64,000 nt of DNA, from positions 12,115,867 through 12,179,866 of the forward strand of contig CM030842.1 of assembly GCA_018105865.1 (NCBI GenBank), in the 5' to 3' direction. The DNA comes from Metaphire vulgaris. Its lineage: Eukaryota; Annelida; Clitellata; Crassiclitellata; Megascolecidae. The notes under the pieces are model-generated. The model ran no database searches. It saw only the letters and a program-made list of their open reading frames with translations, and was not told where the DNA came from. This document shows, in pieces, positions 22,792 to 34,562 of the stretch. The position numbers were made by a program, and so were the translations under genes. Numbering within the stretch: position 1 is the stretch's first letter; the number at the start of each line of letters is the position of its first letter.

Positions 22792-23160
22792 CAAAGCTCG
22801 ATCATACGCTTATGACAAAATTAAATACGTTAAAATACGTGCGTATGAATAAGAAAATTAAATATGCGTATGATACGCGTATTTTATAAGTCTGTTCGGT
22901 TACTTATAATTGCTTACAGCGAACAATATCATCTTCACGCCATCACTGTAACTGATCCCAAAATCCACTTCGTTAACACTTACTCCCTTTTTAATTGCTT
23001 TGCCAAATGGTTAACAGACTGCGGTAAGTGACGCAATTTCATGGCTATTTAGGCCTAAGCATTTTTGCTCACGTATGATAGCGGATAAAGAGTCATACGT
23101 TAAAATACGTGCGTATGATACGAAAAATATAATACGTATGATATGTATAATCGAGCTTTG
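22792..23160. mobile_element. hAT-type element with ACGTAT subterminal repeats
   Basis: Perfect 11-bp ends CAAAGCTCGAT/ATCGAGCTTTG and a perfect duplication cttgggac (22784-22791, 23161-23168). Both ends carry clustered aaatacgtgcgtatga words; the middle is unique. Confidence 0.93.
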
Positions 23161-23411
23161 CTTGGGACCCCCGATTTTTTAGGAGGCCTACCGTATGGAA
23201 GAGGGAAGGTATAGGGGGTTGAGCCCCTCACCCTTTCATCCAAGTTTACGTCGATGAAGATAGCCAGCTGTGTTTCGTGACGTTTTTATCTCTCTTGCGA
23301 TGTCTGCCCATGGCAGTCGCCACCTGGCGTTGACGTTGATTTATGGCGTTTCAGTCATGCGCCAGATTTCCTAAACGATCGCAGAAATGATGAAACATAA
23401 AAATGGTAGTT

Positions 23412-23520
23412 AGTTAGTAAGTAAGTAAGTAAGTAAATATAATCTCGCAAATTTCTATAGCGCTTTCAAAAGCAGCACCGAAGTAGCTTCTTATTCCTAT
23501 ATAGGCGCTTAATCTTAGAA
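23412..23520 (-). repeat. L2-like 3' tail with (AGTA)n
   Basis: AGTAAGTAAGTAAGTAA then gcaaatttctatagcgcttt and ttcctatataggcgctta. Same family as 19183-19270 and 32830-32920. Confidence 0.65.
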
Positions 23521-23957
23521 TGAAGTATATATAGCTAGGCCTATAGCCAAGGGCGGGCTATTCATACAGGGTAATTTAATCCAAAGGGCCATTGGTTGGG
23601 ACTGTACAGCTATGGAGGAATAATTGATTCTTTGAAGAGAAATTATTTGATGTTAGAAAGGAAAACTTGAGAAGACGTTACAAGAATGAAAAGAAATCGT
23701 GACTCAGAATTTGCTATTTGACCATGGTACACCATGGTAGTGTAGACAGCAGTGTAGACAGCAGAGGGATGCTGGAATTGAGTTCCAAAGTTCTGGTGCA
23801 GCATCTGAACAAAAATGATGCATCGATTTCGCGAAAGAAAGTTCTACAGAGACCTGAGTCGTTCATCACCCGTGCAATCCTGGTAGGCGACAGTTGACAA
23901 ATTTGATTGGTTCAAAGCGATTTAAGTCAATGCTTCTGATCGGTGCAAGAACAAAAT

Positions 23958-24064
23958 GTGCGCGGACAAAATGTCACGGACAAAATATAACCCTAACTCT
24001 AACCCTAACCTAAACCGTGACATTTTGTCCGTGACATTTTGTCCGTTGACATTTTGTCCGCGGA
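23958..24064. repeat. Foldback repeat around an interstitial telomere-like core
   Basis: Left arm cgcggacaaaatgtcacgga and caaaat, core (AACCCTAACTCT)/(AACCCTAACC) at 23988-24013, right arm with three copies of TGACATTTTGTCCG ending in cgg at 24064. The arms are inverted repeats. Confidence 0.85.
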
Positions 24065-24674
24065 TATATTGTCCGGCCACGTTTTGATCGGACAACGCAC
24101 AAAATGCTTTCTCAGCATCTAAAAACAAGACCCGGATGAAAGTATCGTTAGAGCTTATTTGATAGTTAGTCTAATCGCTGGGAAATTGTCGAGAATATGC
24201 CTTTGAAGGATTACAGCGGGAAATATAATAAGTATAAAAAGGAAACTCGTTGAAATTGATCGAAACACAGTGCAAGGTACGAAGTGAGATGCACTGATTC
24301 TAAAGTGCATGTTATCCTTTTAAATCTGACAAGCAGCTAGAGTCTACACAATCAGAAAGACAAAATAGAGAGGTGCAGTACCGAGTGTAGTCTCATGCAC
24401 TTTAAGGACAAATTTGAGTCTTATCAAATGGTTTCTGTAGCGATAGACCTTCTAACGATCAAACGACTTTTGCGTCCGCCGTAGACCTGCTGCTAAGTTT
24501 GTCGCGCACCTGCGGGTTCAGAAGCACGCAACCGGAAAACATTCTAAAACAAGGGCGTTCAGATCAGTCGCAGACAATATCTTCAACAACTGAACTTGCA
24601 CCCTATCCTATATCCAACCAGTGCATTACGCCAGTTCACTTTCGATGACAATCAGTGCAACTATCCGCTATCAC

Positions 24675-24676
24675 TG

Positions 24677-24723
<47 letters not shown>
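24675..24723 (+). repeat. (TA)n/(TG)n microsatellite
   Basis: Short TA run then about 16 TG units. Confidence 0.97.
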
Positions 24724-25039
24724 AAGTAGGTAAGTAGACACACGCGATCACAGATTTACAAACTTTTGCCTATTACGGAATGCACAAGAAATGTTAGAAC
24801 TGTTAGAACTGTGATCCAATCTAATCTTAGACTTCTATAGCGACGCTTAATGATGCATAAAAGCATCTGCGGATGCAACACCAGATCACAATTAATCGCG
24901 CAAGATCCAGGTCAAATCCAGGATATCAGACCGAGACCGGACAGCCAGATATGACAATCTATGGTGGATAAACCAGGTGAAAAGATTAAAAACTCATCTA
25001 GTTATAAAATTAGGCAGTGAATGAATGCAGAGCGCGCAT

Positions 25040-25139
25040 CAGTGGCGGCTCCATAATTTGGCAAGTGGTGGGGCGGGGGGCCGTTGAGGTGACAACTTCT
25101 AAGCATGGGGCCAACCATTTGTTGATAGGTATGTAGGCA

Positions 25140-25196
<57 letters not shown>

Positions 25197-25558
25197 CTGA
25201 TAATTTATAGAGCCCTATAACAAGGCTCAAGCCTAAATAAAGAGTGCTTTACAATAGTTAGCAATCATACGACGTACTAAACAAGTGTGTCTTAAGATTC
25301 TTCTTGAACTGCTCAATAGATTTCGAATTAATGACGAAGTCCGGGAGGGAATTCCACAGAAGTGGGTTCCCTCTGGTGACCGATCTTTCACCTAGAATCG
25401 TTGTTTGCGAAGGTGGTGGGATAATTAGGAGACCTTGTAGTAAGTAAAGTAAGTAGGAGGCCTAGTAGCAAGTATAGAGTCCCGACAGGGGGGACACTGG
25501 GGAGCCAGGCTTTCAATAGGGGCACGAGCCCTCGGGCCCCCATGTGCAGCCGCCACTG
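25040..25558 (+). mobile_element. CAGTGGCGGCTCC-family MITE carrying a nested repeat
   Basis: Ends CAGTGGCGGCTCCATAATTT and TGCAGCCGCCACTG; flanks gcgcgcat (25032-25039) and gcgcacat (25559-25566). Relative to its siblings it holds an extra block at about 25141-25455. Confidence 0.9.
25141..25455 (+). repeat. Dispersed SINE/LINE-tail-like repeat, copy 2 (nested)
   Basis: (ATT)n then ctgataatttatagagccct and the body shared with 41-300, ending in a (GTAA) run. It interrupts the MITE between tatgtaggca and gtaggaggcc. Confidence 0.8.
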
Positions 25559-26162
25559 GCGCACATGAGGCAGGTAATGAGTTACGGAGTTTGGAGGCGG
25601 CCATCGAGAAAGCACGAGTACCACGAGCTTTAAGCAGAGTCACGTGTCCAATTTCCGTAGCAGAGAATCTCGCAGGCAACTCGAAGACCCTTCGAGACGA
25701 TAGGATTGGTCCCCAGGCTTGGGTTTACGCAGGGGCGGTTCCACGTTGGGGATGACTGGGGATGCATCCCCCACCGACCCACCAAAATGCGTCTTCAATG
25801 GAAGTTGATCGTCTAAACGGATTAACCTTGATGTATATCCACAAAGATATGGACATATCCATAGACAACGTCATCGACAAATTCGCTTCCAGCGATAGAA
25901 AAAAACTCGATTTTGCACTATGACTTCGTGCAAACAGACTAAAATGGCTTTTATACATTGTCAATTCTGAACATTATATTTTATAAATCAAATCTACAGA
26001 TTTCTTCTAAACCGTTTACATATAATTCCTTTGACAATTGGCGGGATCTTCCTAGAAACTCACTGCATGCCCCACCAACTTCCTAGAAATTCTTTGCATT
26101 CCTTCCCCGCCACCAAGAGTTGTTGGACCCGCCTCTGGGTTTGCGGACCGCTGAGAAGGACG

Positions 26163-26430
26163 CAGTGGCGGTTCCAGGATTTCTTGGTGGGGGATGAAAT
26201 GAATACATAGGAAGTTCGTGGGGTATGAAAAGAGAAGGAAAAATCAATAAACTTTGCCCAAAAGGTTGACAAAGGGGAATTTCTTCCCCTAATTTTACTG
26301 CGCTTTTACCGAAAAATACAGGTTGACAAGCAAAAAAAGAGGTCATCGGCAGCTTTAAAATAGGATTCACAAGCAAAAAAAGTCCGGTGGGGATGCATCT
26401 CCACCCATCCCCCACGTGGAACCGACATTG
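26163..26430. mobile_element. hAT-type MITE, CAGTGGCGGTTCC family
   Basis: Ends CAGTGGCGGTTCCAGGATTT and CGTGGAACCGACATTG; flanks gaaggacg (26155-26162) and gaaggaca (26431-26438). Lies 133 bp before channel exon 2. Siblings at 42012, 52920 and 62294. Confidence 0.92.
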
Positions 26431-26563
26431 GAAGGACATAGCGATTGGCAGAGTAGGCGAAACTGTTGCAGATGGGGGGGGGGGGGCTTAGAACGGCTGT
26501 CTGCAGTGGCAAAGCGCTGTCGTATATCTTCTTTTCGTTCGTTGTTATTTTGCTTCGTCGCAG

Positions 26564-26761
26564 ATCGTCGCAACCATTTCCGTGTTTTTCATCGTCGTCT
26601 CCATTCTGTCGTTCTGCCTGAAAACCCACGAAACTATGCGCGTCGCTCGCGTCATAAGCAACACGTCATCATCATCGTCATCATCTCCCGACGACGATGA
26701 CGTCATTGCAAACGCAACCGGAAGTAGCGGCCCGACCGTCCGTCCGACCGGCAAACGGACT

Positions 26762-26793
<32 letters not shown>

Positions 26794-27566
26794 TCCGCGG
26801 ACGATGACGCAGCCACACGAAGCCTTCTTCTACATCGAATGCATCTGCAACGCCTGGTTCACCGTCGAACTGGTCGTCCGCTTCGTCGTCTGTCGCGACC
26901 GGTTGCAGTTCGTTCGAACGCCGGTCAACGTCATCGACTTCGCCGCCACCTTTTCCTTCTACCTGGATTCGGTCGTCGCGTGGCTGGAGAAGGAACTGGA
27001 GATCATGGAATTCCTCAGCATCATCCGGATCATGCGTCTCTTCAAACTCACGCGTCACTCGCCCGGACTCAAGATACTCATCCACACGTTCAAGGCTTCC
27101 GCTCACGAGTTGAGTCTCCTCGTCTTCTTTCTCGTCCTGTTCATCGTCGTCTTCGCCTCGCTGGTCTTCTACGCCGAGAAGACGGACGCGCGACAGGCGA
27201 ACGACTTCACGTCGATCCCGCTCGGTCTCTGGTGGGCGATCGTTACGATGACGACGGTCGGGTACGGAGACATGGTCCCGAGGACCTACCTCGGCATGTT
27301 CGTCGGGTCGATCTGCGCCCTGACCGGAGTGCTGACCATCGCCCTTCCGGTCCCCGTCATCGTCAGCAACTTCGCCCTGTTCTACTCGCACACGCAGGCG
27401 CGGGCCAAGCTGCCGAAGAAGCGGCGGCGGGTTCAGCCGGTGGAGGCCGTCCGCCCGAAGGGGCTCCAGGCCGCTCTTCGCAACGTCCCCGGGACCGGGC
27501 TGCAGAGCCTGCGCTCCGTCAACGCCGTCAGACAAACGCCGTCAGACAACAAACTCAACCGTATAG
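26564..27566 (+). CDS. Shaw: Shaw/Kv3 K+ channel, coding exon 2 (S1-S6 and pore)
   Basis: Encodes residues 172-505 plus the first base of codon 506. Acceptor cag at 26561-26563; donor gtaagc at 27567. S1 spans about 172-190, S2 259-280, S3 291-310, S4 320-341 (R326, R329, K332, R335, K341), S5 354-375, pore loop 390-412 and S6 414-443. The filter TVGYGD is at 402-407 and the PVP gating hinge at 433-435. [17 protein letters not shown] after S6 (445-461) is a Shaw/Kv3 signature. The S1-S2 outer loop has two N-glycosylation sequons (N204, N221) as in Kv3 channels, but also runs of seven Ser, four Asp and ten Ala encoded by triplet repeats. If the donor were not used the frame would stop at 27638-27640, giving 529 residues. 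Confidence 0.95.
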
Positions 27567-27908
27567 GTAAGCAACTACACCTGTCTTCAGGGTATTTTTT
27601 TTCCCCTATCCCCACCCTGTCTTCAACGTCGCCGCCATAATTTGAGACCGATACTCTCCGACACCCCCATTTTAAAGCTATGAGATGACGGGGCCTCCAT
27701 GTGGAGCTGCCACTGCTGCTAGGCAGCGTTGCCAGTTGGGCAGATTTCGCGCAGAATTGGGCTACTTTTCACGACCGTCACAGTTGCATTTCCGGGCAGG
27801 CAGATCCCGTCTTTCCCACTGGATTCCCATGGAATAACATTCCCGTAGACAACCCTGCATTCGCGACAGACTTTAGATTTGAGAGATGTTTTTTGCGGAA
27901 TATTCTAG

Positions 27909-27909
27909 A

Positions 27910-27958
<49 letters not shown>
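27909..27958 (+). repeat. (AC)n-(AG)n microsatellite
   Basis: About 9 AC and 15 AG units. Confidence 0.97.
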
Positions 27959-27961
<3 letters not shown>

Positions 27962-28313
27962 CTTTCTTGTTCGATTAGCTATCAGTCGATGAAATGCATG
28001 GAGAGCGATTGACGAATCGCCTTCGAATTGCGACAGAATCGTTATCGAATGATTGCAGAAATGCTGTGTTCGAAAAGGCGGTCTTTCTATAAAAACCGGA
28101 AATCCGAAATTGAGAAACGGAAGCCAGTAAATATTACAAACCGTCGCGTAAAGAAAAAAATCGGCTGTGATCGAAGCACGGAACAGCGGGGCTCCAGTAG
28201 ATCCATGAAACGCCAAAACTATTTTCGGTCCTCGAGGATTTCAAATAACGTAGGCCTATAATTTGACCAGTCTATGTTTAATCTAAAAATTCTAATTCGT
28301 CCAAGGGGCCATC

Positions 28314-28682
28314 TATAAATGACGGCACGCGATTTTGGCAGTTTTGACCCCCTTCGTCACAGAAGTCAGACCCCCTCAAATATGACGTCATAACGCGTTA
28401 ACCCCTCCTCTTGTCGTCTTTCCAATGTCAAATTTAACGTTTTGTTTGAAAATATTCATTATAATTATTACAGTTGAAACAGTATTCAGAAACTTATTCA
28501 AATTCTTTTTAAAATGAATTATAAGTGTGAAATACGTTAAATTTTGCAATAATATAGCATTGCGGTATTAATAAAAATATTTAGTATTATGTGACGTCAT
28601 ATTTCTGGACCCCCTCGTCGTCACACATCGTCATAAATGTTTGAGCCCCCCCCAGTGCGTGACGTCATTTATGGATGGTCCG
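28314..28682. mobile_element. GGGGCC-type inverted-repeat element, decayed copy
   Basis: Ends GGGGCCATCTATAAATGACG and CGTCATTTATGGATGGTCC; several tgacgtca palindromes inside. Same family as 33411-33718. No target duplication is legible. Confidence 0.65.
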
Positions 28683-29499
28683 TAAATGTGATGGAATTTT
28701 TATTAGCACTGTGGTTAGACAAGAGCAAATTTTCTTACCTAAGCAAGCTATCATATATTGCAGAATGTACTGTAGTTTCAGTATGCCGCTATTCTGTAGC
28801 CGTTCTTGCCGGGAAAACTGGGGAACTATGCCCTAGCTAATGGCCGCCAACTTCCCAGCTTCTAAAAAAATGAAAATTCTGACGAGCAAACGAAAAAAGA
28901 GATCGTCCCTCATATTGCGAGTCCGTTAAACAACTCCTGAAAATAGCTGACAAGCAATAAAGGTCTTCCATTAATTTTTGGGGAGGCAGAGGTTAAAATG
29001 AGCCGGATCTTGCCGGATCTCCGATCCGGGACGTCTGGAAAAAGATCCGGAACGTACTTTCTATTCGTCGTGATCTTTTATTGTTTGCTTTAGCACTTTG
29101 CATGCATGGGAAAGAAAAGAAAACGTGAATCCGACACCTCTAAATGTTTGTTTAAAATTAATTTTTAAAAAGCTGTGAAGAAATTTTGTGGCAGGAAGAA
29201 AAAATAATAAGATCCAGCACCTCTGAAAAAATAATTTAACCACTTGTGGGTCAAAGGCGAAATCTGGTCTGGGGTTACAGCCCCCAGCTCCACGCTAGAA
29301 CCACCACTGCTGCTATATCTTTTCTAAAATGCAGTGCTTCCATGCTAAGAAAATTGACATTTTCGCTGTAATTTTCGAAAAGCATTTCGCCCAGATTTCC
29401 TGCTCAATCGTTGACGCACAGCGAAACAAGCCTTACGTCCCCATTACCCTAATGCTCATAAAATCAGTTCTAAGACTTAGCTGAATACTTGCTTTGCAG

Positions 29500-29683
29500 C
29501 AGTGGCGGCTTCACCGGGGGCAGGGGGAGCCCCTGCCCCCTATTGAGTGCCTGCCCCCAGTGGCCTCCCAGTTGGGACCCTATACTTAATGCTACATACA
29601 TTAAACAACAAATGGTTGGCCCCCATAATTAGAAGTTGCCACCCCAACGGCCCCCCACTTGCCAAATCCTAGAGCCGCCACTG
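29500..29683 (-). mobile_element. hAT-type MITE, CAGTGGCGGCTCC family
   Basis: Ends CAGTGGCGGCTTCACC and TAGAGCCGCCACTG; perfect duplication ctttgcag (29492-29499, 29684-29691). Inverted relative to 16481-16662. Confidence 0.95.
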
Positions 29684-29864
29684 CTTTGCAGTACAACAGA
29701 TACTTCGCCTTACACCAGAGCACGACGTGCAAAGTATCGCCACTCCAATAGAAAATCGCTATACGCCATATTTTTATCCGCCTATTATTCTGCAAGTCGT
29801 TACACTGCGCATGCGCACGGCGGCCCTTCTGCCCGAATCGCTCGTTACTTGACTCTCTCCCTCT

Positions 29865-30125
29865 GTCTTTCCATCCCTCCTCCACTCTCTCTCTCTCTAT
29901 GTCTCCCTTTCTCTTCCTCCGTCTCTGTCTCTGTCTGCCTCTGTCTCTGTATGCCTCCGTCTCTGTCTCTCTCTGCCTCTGCCTCTGTCTCTCTCTCCCC
30001 TTCTCTTTCTCCGTCTATGTCTCTGCCTCTCTGACTTTGTCTCTATCGTTCTGTCTCTGTCTCTGTCAACCTGCCTCTGTCTCTGTATCTGTCGCCGTCT
30101 CCTTTTGTCTGTCTGTCTGTCTGAC
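29865..30125 (+). repeat. CT-rich array (TCTCTG)n
   Basis: Imperfect CTCTGTCTC units, ending (TGTC)n. Confidence 0.95.
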
Positions 30126-30874
30126 GCTAATGTTGACGTAGACAATGAACCACAGACATCAAAGTCAAGCAATTGGCGTCAATTGCCCTTTGAATCGTGA
30201 CTAATGCAGTGTCGATATATATTTGCCGTCAAGGGGTGAAATTGATCGCAGCGGGTTTTTGTCAATTCCATACATCTTAGTTCGCCGGCGTGCCTCATTG
30301 CATCTGAGAACCGATTTCTCTGATGGATCTTCCGTCTTCATTCGAGACTTCTGTTTTCCATTTCTCGCTTCGGAAGCCAATCTCTTTTTCAAGAATTCAG
30401 GCGTAGATTTTTTTAACAATCTGCTTTGGATGTCGTCACAGTGAAGCCAGCATAAAGATAAGGAGAAAGACCAGGGGTTTTCCTACACCCCGAGCGGGGG
30501 GGGGGGTTATACCCCCGGTTTGCGACAGACACCGCTCTGTGCCCCTACACGCTTTCCCAGGTGTGGTGTCGGCTATCACCAAAACAGACTGATGGTGAAG
30601 CTATTCATTTAAAATTCTAAAATGCCATCCATTTTCAGAATGACTCTCGTAGTCATGGTCAACGTCATCCTACTGGGGTAGTTTTGGTATTCACCATTCA
30701 TTGTCGTGATTATCTTTGGAAGTTTTAGAATTACATTTCGATGATTCGGCGTAGCCGTGCAGTTCAGTGTCTTTCATTCATATCTATATTCTGTGGCATC
30801 TCTCTGCTTGGTTTTTCATAGAAAATCTATGTTTGATGTTGCTTCGGTAACATCCAGCAGTCTGCTACTTAGTG

Positions 30875-31188
30875 CAGTGTTCCCAAACTGCGGGTCGCGA
30901 CCAAAAAAGTGGGTCGCAGGGCTCTGTCTAATGGGTCGCGGGGTAGCGCGAAATTACTTTCAAAAGTGTCATTTTCTAGCCAATACCACAATGTCACGAT
31001 TCTTGAAAGTTGCAAGTAGGCTTAGGTTTTAAGAAATTTATATACCTGCAATCCTCCATATACGGCTTATATTAAAATGATTAGTGTTTTAGCCTATCCA
31101 ATTTTAGTTGACAATAAGTTTGTAGGATCGCGGCATTTTACAAAGCCGCCGAAGTGGGTCGCAGTTCCAAAGAATTTGGGAAACCTTG
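30875..31188 (+). mobile_element. hAT-like element with GGGTCGC repeats, copy 1
   Basis: Starts CAGTGTTCCCAAACTGCGGG, ends TTTGGGAAACCTTG, with multiple ggtcgc words near both ends. The interior (tttctagccaataccacaat, gttgcaagtaggcttaggtt) recurs at 53678-53956. The immediate flanks do not give a clean 8-bp duplication. Confidence 0.65.
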
Positions 31189-32356
31189 TCCGCTACTTTA
31201 CTTCTTTGATTTGTATTTTACTTTTTTCTGAGGGCCAAGCATCGAACTCCTAACCCGCCATCTCCCCCACCCCGCCCAATTCTATTCCCCCTGGGGTCCA
31301 ACGAGTCTAGATGAAACACTGGACATTGACACCCCCTCCAATTATGGGACAAACCCTCCAAACGCAAATTCCTGGGAAAATGCCCGAGAAAGACAATGCC
31401 TATGTAAATGACGAATATGTTGCAGATCAGCATTACGTCAACAGCGATTTCACAATAATATGACTCGAATGACACGAATATTTAGAACCTACGCGAATTT
31501 CAAGACTGTTCGGTAGAAAGATATTGGCTTACAGTACACAAGCACCTGAAGAAGCGAAAGGTATCCGTGATAGATAACCTGACTGAACATAAATTACTCT
31601 GAGCGTCGGATTTCCGAAAGAGGAGATAATAGGAGTGAAAATGATTACTCTGAAGTTATTTTTTATCATCTATGAAAACATCCCCTCGTAGATGCATTCA
31701 TATATGGAATCTGTTTCGATGTTTTTACTGGCAACAGCTATCTATCGGTTCCTCGATTTCTCATTTGTCAGCTCATCGATATTTTTCAAATCTTTTAGAA
31801 TTTGCAATATTGTCAAATTCCTATTTACCAGCATTGCTATTGCACCGAAGACGGCGGCAGATATTTCTCCGCCCAAAACTCTCCGGAATTCTTGTGCAAT
31901 GTCCGACAACCGCCAGAAGATTCACGACATCTTGGACAGTTCTGCTCTTTCCCATAGATCCAGACGCTCCCAAAATCTTCGTCTCTATTTTATATTCCCA
32001 TTGGCCGCCATCCATTGTAAGCAGTCCTTTTCTTTTTTCCTTTTCCAGCCATTCTGTAACGACTGTCTGGTTCCTTCCACGTTTCTTTTTCCTCCGTCCA
32101 TCCCAGCTGTTCAATTGCCGTTTGGGGAAATGTTAGTCTTACCTCGACTTTTTAAATTCATCATCTCCAATATTTTTAGCGCTACATCAATTAGAATCTG
32201 TTGAACTGAAATGTTCTTAAGCCACAGACCAGACTAATAATAATTTTGTCTTTAAGACACGCCAACGACTTGTTAAAACAGTCTTTTGAAGGAATGACTT
32301 AGACAAATAAAGGCGATTGGGCGTTTGCCTCACAAATGACCTGTATAAAGGATTAA

Positions 32357-32430
32357 CCCCTTAACTGTGTATTTAACTGTAACTCAATGTAAAATGGACG
32401 TATATATATTTGACGTTCCCAGTTAAGGGG
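32357..32430. mobile_element. piggyBac-like miniature element, 74 bp
   Basis: CCCCTTAACTG/CAGTTAAGGGG-type ends between TTAA sites (32353-32356, 32431-32434); core gtaactcaatgtaaaatgga identical to 11709-11781. Confidence 0.75.
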
Positions 32431-32829
32431 TTAAAAGCTTTTAAACGAGATGCATTATGATCATGCAGGGTGTGATTTATGACTGTGAAGCAGTGGGGGG
32501 AAGGAAGGGCATGCTGACGGCGAATGCAGTTTCCTGTCACATCGGTGGGGAAGATTGACTTCCTTGACGTGGATGGTATGTCAGTAGTCACCTCTGTGGA
32601 GGGGATGTAGTTGGGCAGTGGGGAGGAAACATTTCCCCTGCCCCCCTACAGAGAGCACTCTGGTTATGATCAGCAATCGAAAATCGCAAACTATGATGCC
32701 TCGTTCTGCAAATTACCCCAAACGATTTCTATTGTACGTCACGAATTTGCTAATCTAAATCTATGAAATTTTAAACATGATGTATGAAGTTCCTCGCAGT
32801 TAAACACTCGTAGAGCAGTCGCTCCAGAT

Positions 32830-32920
32830 CTCACAAGGCGCCTAAGAATAAGTAGCTTCCACGACACTACCTCGAAAGCGCTATAGAAATTCGCGAGATT
32901 TTGCTCACTTGCTTATTAGT
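32830..32920 (+). repeat. L2-like 3' tail
   Basis: gaaagcgctatagaaattcg then gcgagattttgctcacttgc, opposite orientation to 23412-23520. Confidence 0.6.
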
Positions 32921-33410
32921 AATCTAATTTATTAGTAGCAGTGGCCGATTGTATGCAGATAATAGCGTTGTGACGTTGAATATGCGCATACAGAAGAAGC
33001 GATTGGCAACCACATGAATACCATCGGTTTGCTGCTCCTTTAAAACCAATGCGCTGAATCTGTTCCAAAATTTGGCTGGGTAAAATTAATGAAGAATTAC
33101 TTTAGATATCCAAATTTTAGGTCCAGTTTTCTGTGTCTGAAGCGTATATAGACTAAAATTAATAGGCTCGTTAATAAGAATAAAGACAGAGTGAGAAACG
33201 GAGGACTGCAGATAGAGAAGTAGGTCTATACGGCGAGGCTAAATGATCCATGTTCAATCTGTCTAAAACTGTCGCGCGACATTAGATTAATTAAGAACGA
33301 AATGTGTCCTGTTCTCTTCTAGGTTCTTCTCTCTTCAGCATATTGCGAATATCTTAAAAAGAATTTTATTGAACGTCTGTTTAGCAAGATAATGCACGCT
33401 CAAATGCTTA

Positions 33411-33718
33411 GGGGCCGTCCATAAATTACGCCACGCGGTTAGGGGGTCCGGCCATTTGCGACGAAGTGTGACGAGGGGGGTTCCATAAATGTGATGTCAC
33501 GTAAAAAAATTTAGGTCATGACCTTTGCTTGTCAGGGTTTTTCGAGAGAAAAAAATACAAGGATAACCTTTTTTGCTTGTCAAGACTTTTCGGAATACGA
33601 ATATGGGGGAGGTCGGCCCGTTGTGACGTCATATTTTAGGGATCCGACGTTTTGTGACGTCGCGTTACGTAGGGGGTAAAAGTGCCAAATTCGCGTGACT
33701 TAATTTATGGACGACCCC
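33411..33718. mobile_element. GGGGCCGTCCATAAATTACG element with TTA duplication (PIF/Harbinger-like)
   Basis: Ends GGGGCCGTCCATAAATTACG and TAATTTATGGACGACCCC, flanked by TTA on both sides (33408-33410, 33719-33721), which fits PIF/Harbinger. Contains two ttgcttgtca motifs otherwise found in 8-bp-duplication MITEs. Confidence 0.75.
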
Positions 33719-33791
33719 TTAAGTGTGACTTTTAATATTCATCGCGCCGGGAATAATGATTATTTATATTAAATCTGCTATTTATCAGTTG

Positions 33792-33792
33792 A

Positions 33793-33891
<99 letters not shown>

Positions 33892-33892
33892 T
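33792..33892 (+). repeat. (ATT)n microsatellite
   Basis: About 33 ATT units, 60 bp before the acceptor of exon 3. Confidence 0.97.
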
Positions 33893-33952
33893 AGTGAGTT
33901 ACATTCATTGAAATTTACACCTTAATTTTAAGTGCTGTTTTTGACTTTGCAG

Positions 33953-33979
33953 GTTTTACGGCAGACAGTCCCAACAAAG
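33953..33979 (+). CDS. Shaw: Putative K+ channel exon 3 (27-nt microexon)
   Basis: Acceptor ttttgactttgcag ends at 33952 and donor gtaaac begins at 33980. The 27 nt accept the phase-1 base from exon 2 and return phase 1, adding GFTADSPNK (residues 506-514) with Gly codons split at both junctions. Length divisible by three makes it skippable without frame loss. No motif is recognisable in nine residues, so the call rests on splice signals and phase only; transcript evidence would decide it. Confidence 0.55.
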
Positions 33980-34431
33980 GTAAACTAATTTACTAAATAC
34001 ATTGTTAAAGGTTGAAATGTCATTATTTAATAATTGATTTATGCAGCGCCTCTAGTGGCGAGTATAATTTCTAGTCTAGACTTTCTAGTCAAGATGACGA
34101 TGCAAAGTTGAATATATCGATTCGTACATAATGATGCTACGGTGATGTATAGTTATACAACGGTCATCATCTGCAAATATGCAATGCAATAGGGCGATGA
34201 TATAGCGCATATTTTGGAGGACGAACTCTCAGAAGCACTTAATGAAAATTAGATTCAGTCAAGCATCACGTGACCGACGACAGAAAGGAGAGAATCTTGG
34301 ACCTGCATAGCAACTTATAGATAAATTGCAGATAAGCTATACATCTTTTAAGCTACATATGACATTATTTATAGATGACTTATATGTTAATTTATAGATA
34401 ATTTGTAGATAAATCAGAGATATGCGAAAAA

Positions 34432-34503
34432 GTGTCATCATCATCATCATCATCACCATCATCATCACCACCACTACCGTCATCACCATCATCATCACCT
34501 TCT

Positions 34504-34535
<32 letters not shown>

Positions 34536-34562
34536 TTCTTCTTCTTCTTCTTCTTCTTCTTC
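34432..34562 (+). repeat. (TCA)n then (TTC)n microsatellite
   Basis: TCA/ACC mix followed by about 20 TTC units. Confidence 0.97.

Larger units (their letters stand above)
27567..33952 (+). other. Channel intron 2 (phase 1, GT-AG)
   Basis: Holds GA and CT arrays, a complete CAGTGGCGGCTCC MITE, two GGGGCC-type elements, a GTCGC-repeat element, a piggyBac-like mini-element, an L2-like tail and an (ATT)n array. Nothing is recognised at 28020-28310, 30190-30470, 30580-30870, 31480-32345 or 32930-33400. Confidence 0.8.

Noticed and set aside
26681..27535. 284-codon open frame on the minus strand opposite channel exon 2
   Set aside because: A shadow of GC-rich coding exon 2; its translation is low-complexity Arg/Asp-rich with no family resemblance.
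26839..27570. 243-codon open frame in another plus frame over exon 2
   Set aside because: Overlaps the channel frame completely and lacks motifs; a by-product of codon bias.
30867..31196. Target duplication around the GGGTCGC element
   Set aside because: Similar words (gctactta/gctacttt) lie near both sides but not directly next to the expected ends.
31672..32204. Two overlapping plus frames (154 and 170 codons) and a 97-codon minus frame
   Set aside because: Both strands are open at once and no family is recognised; a pyrimidine-rich stretch, not supported as a gene.
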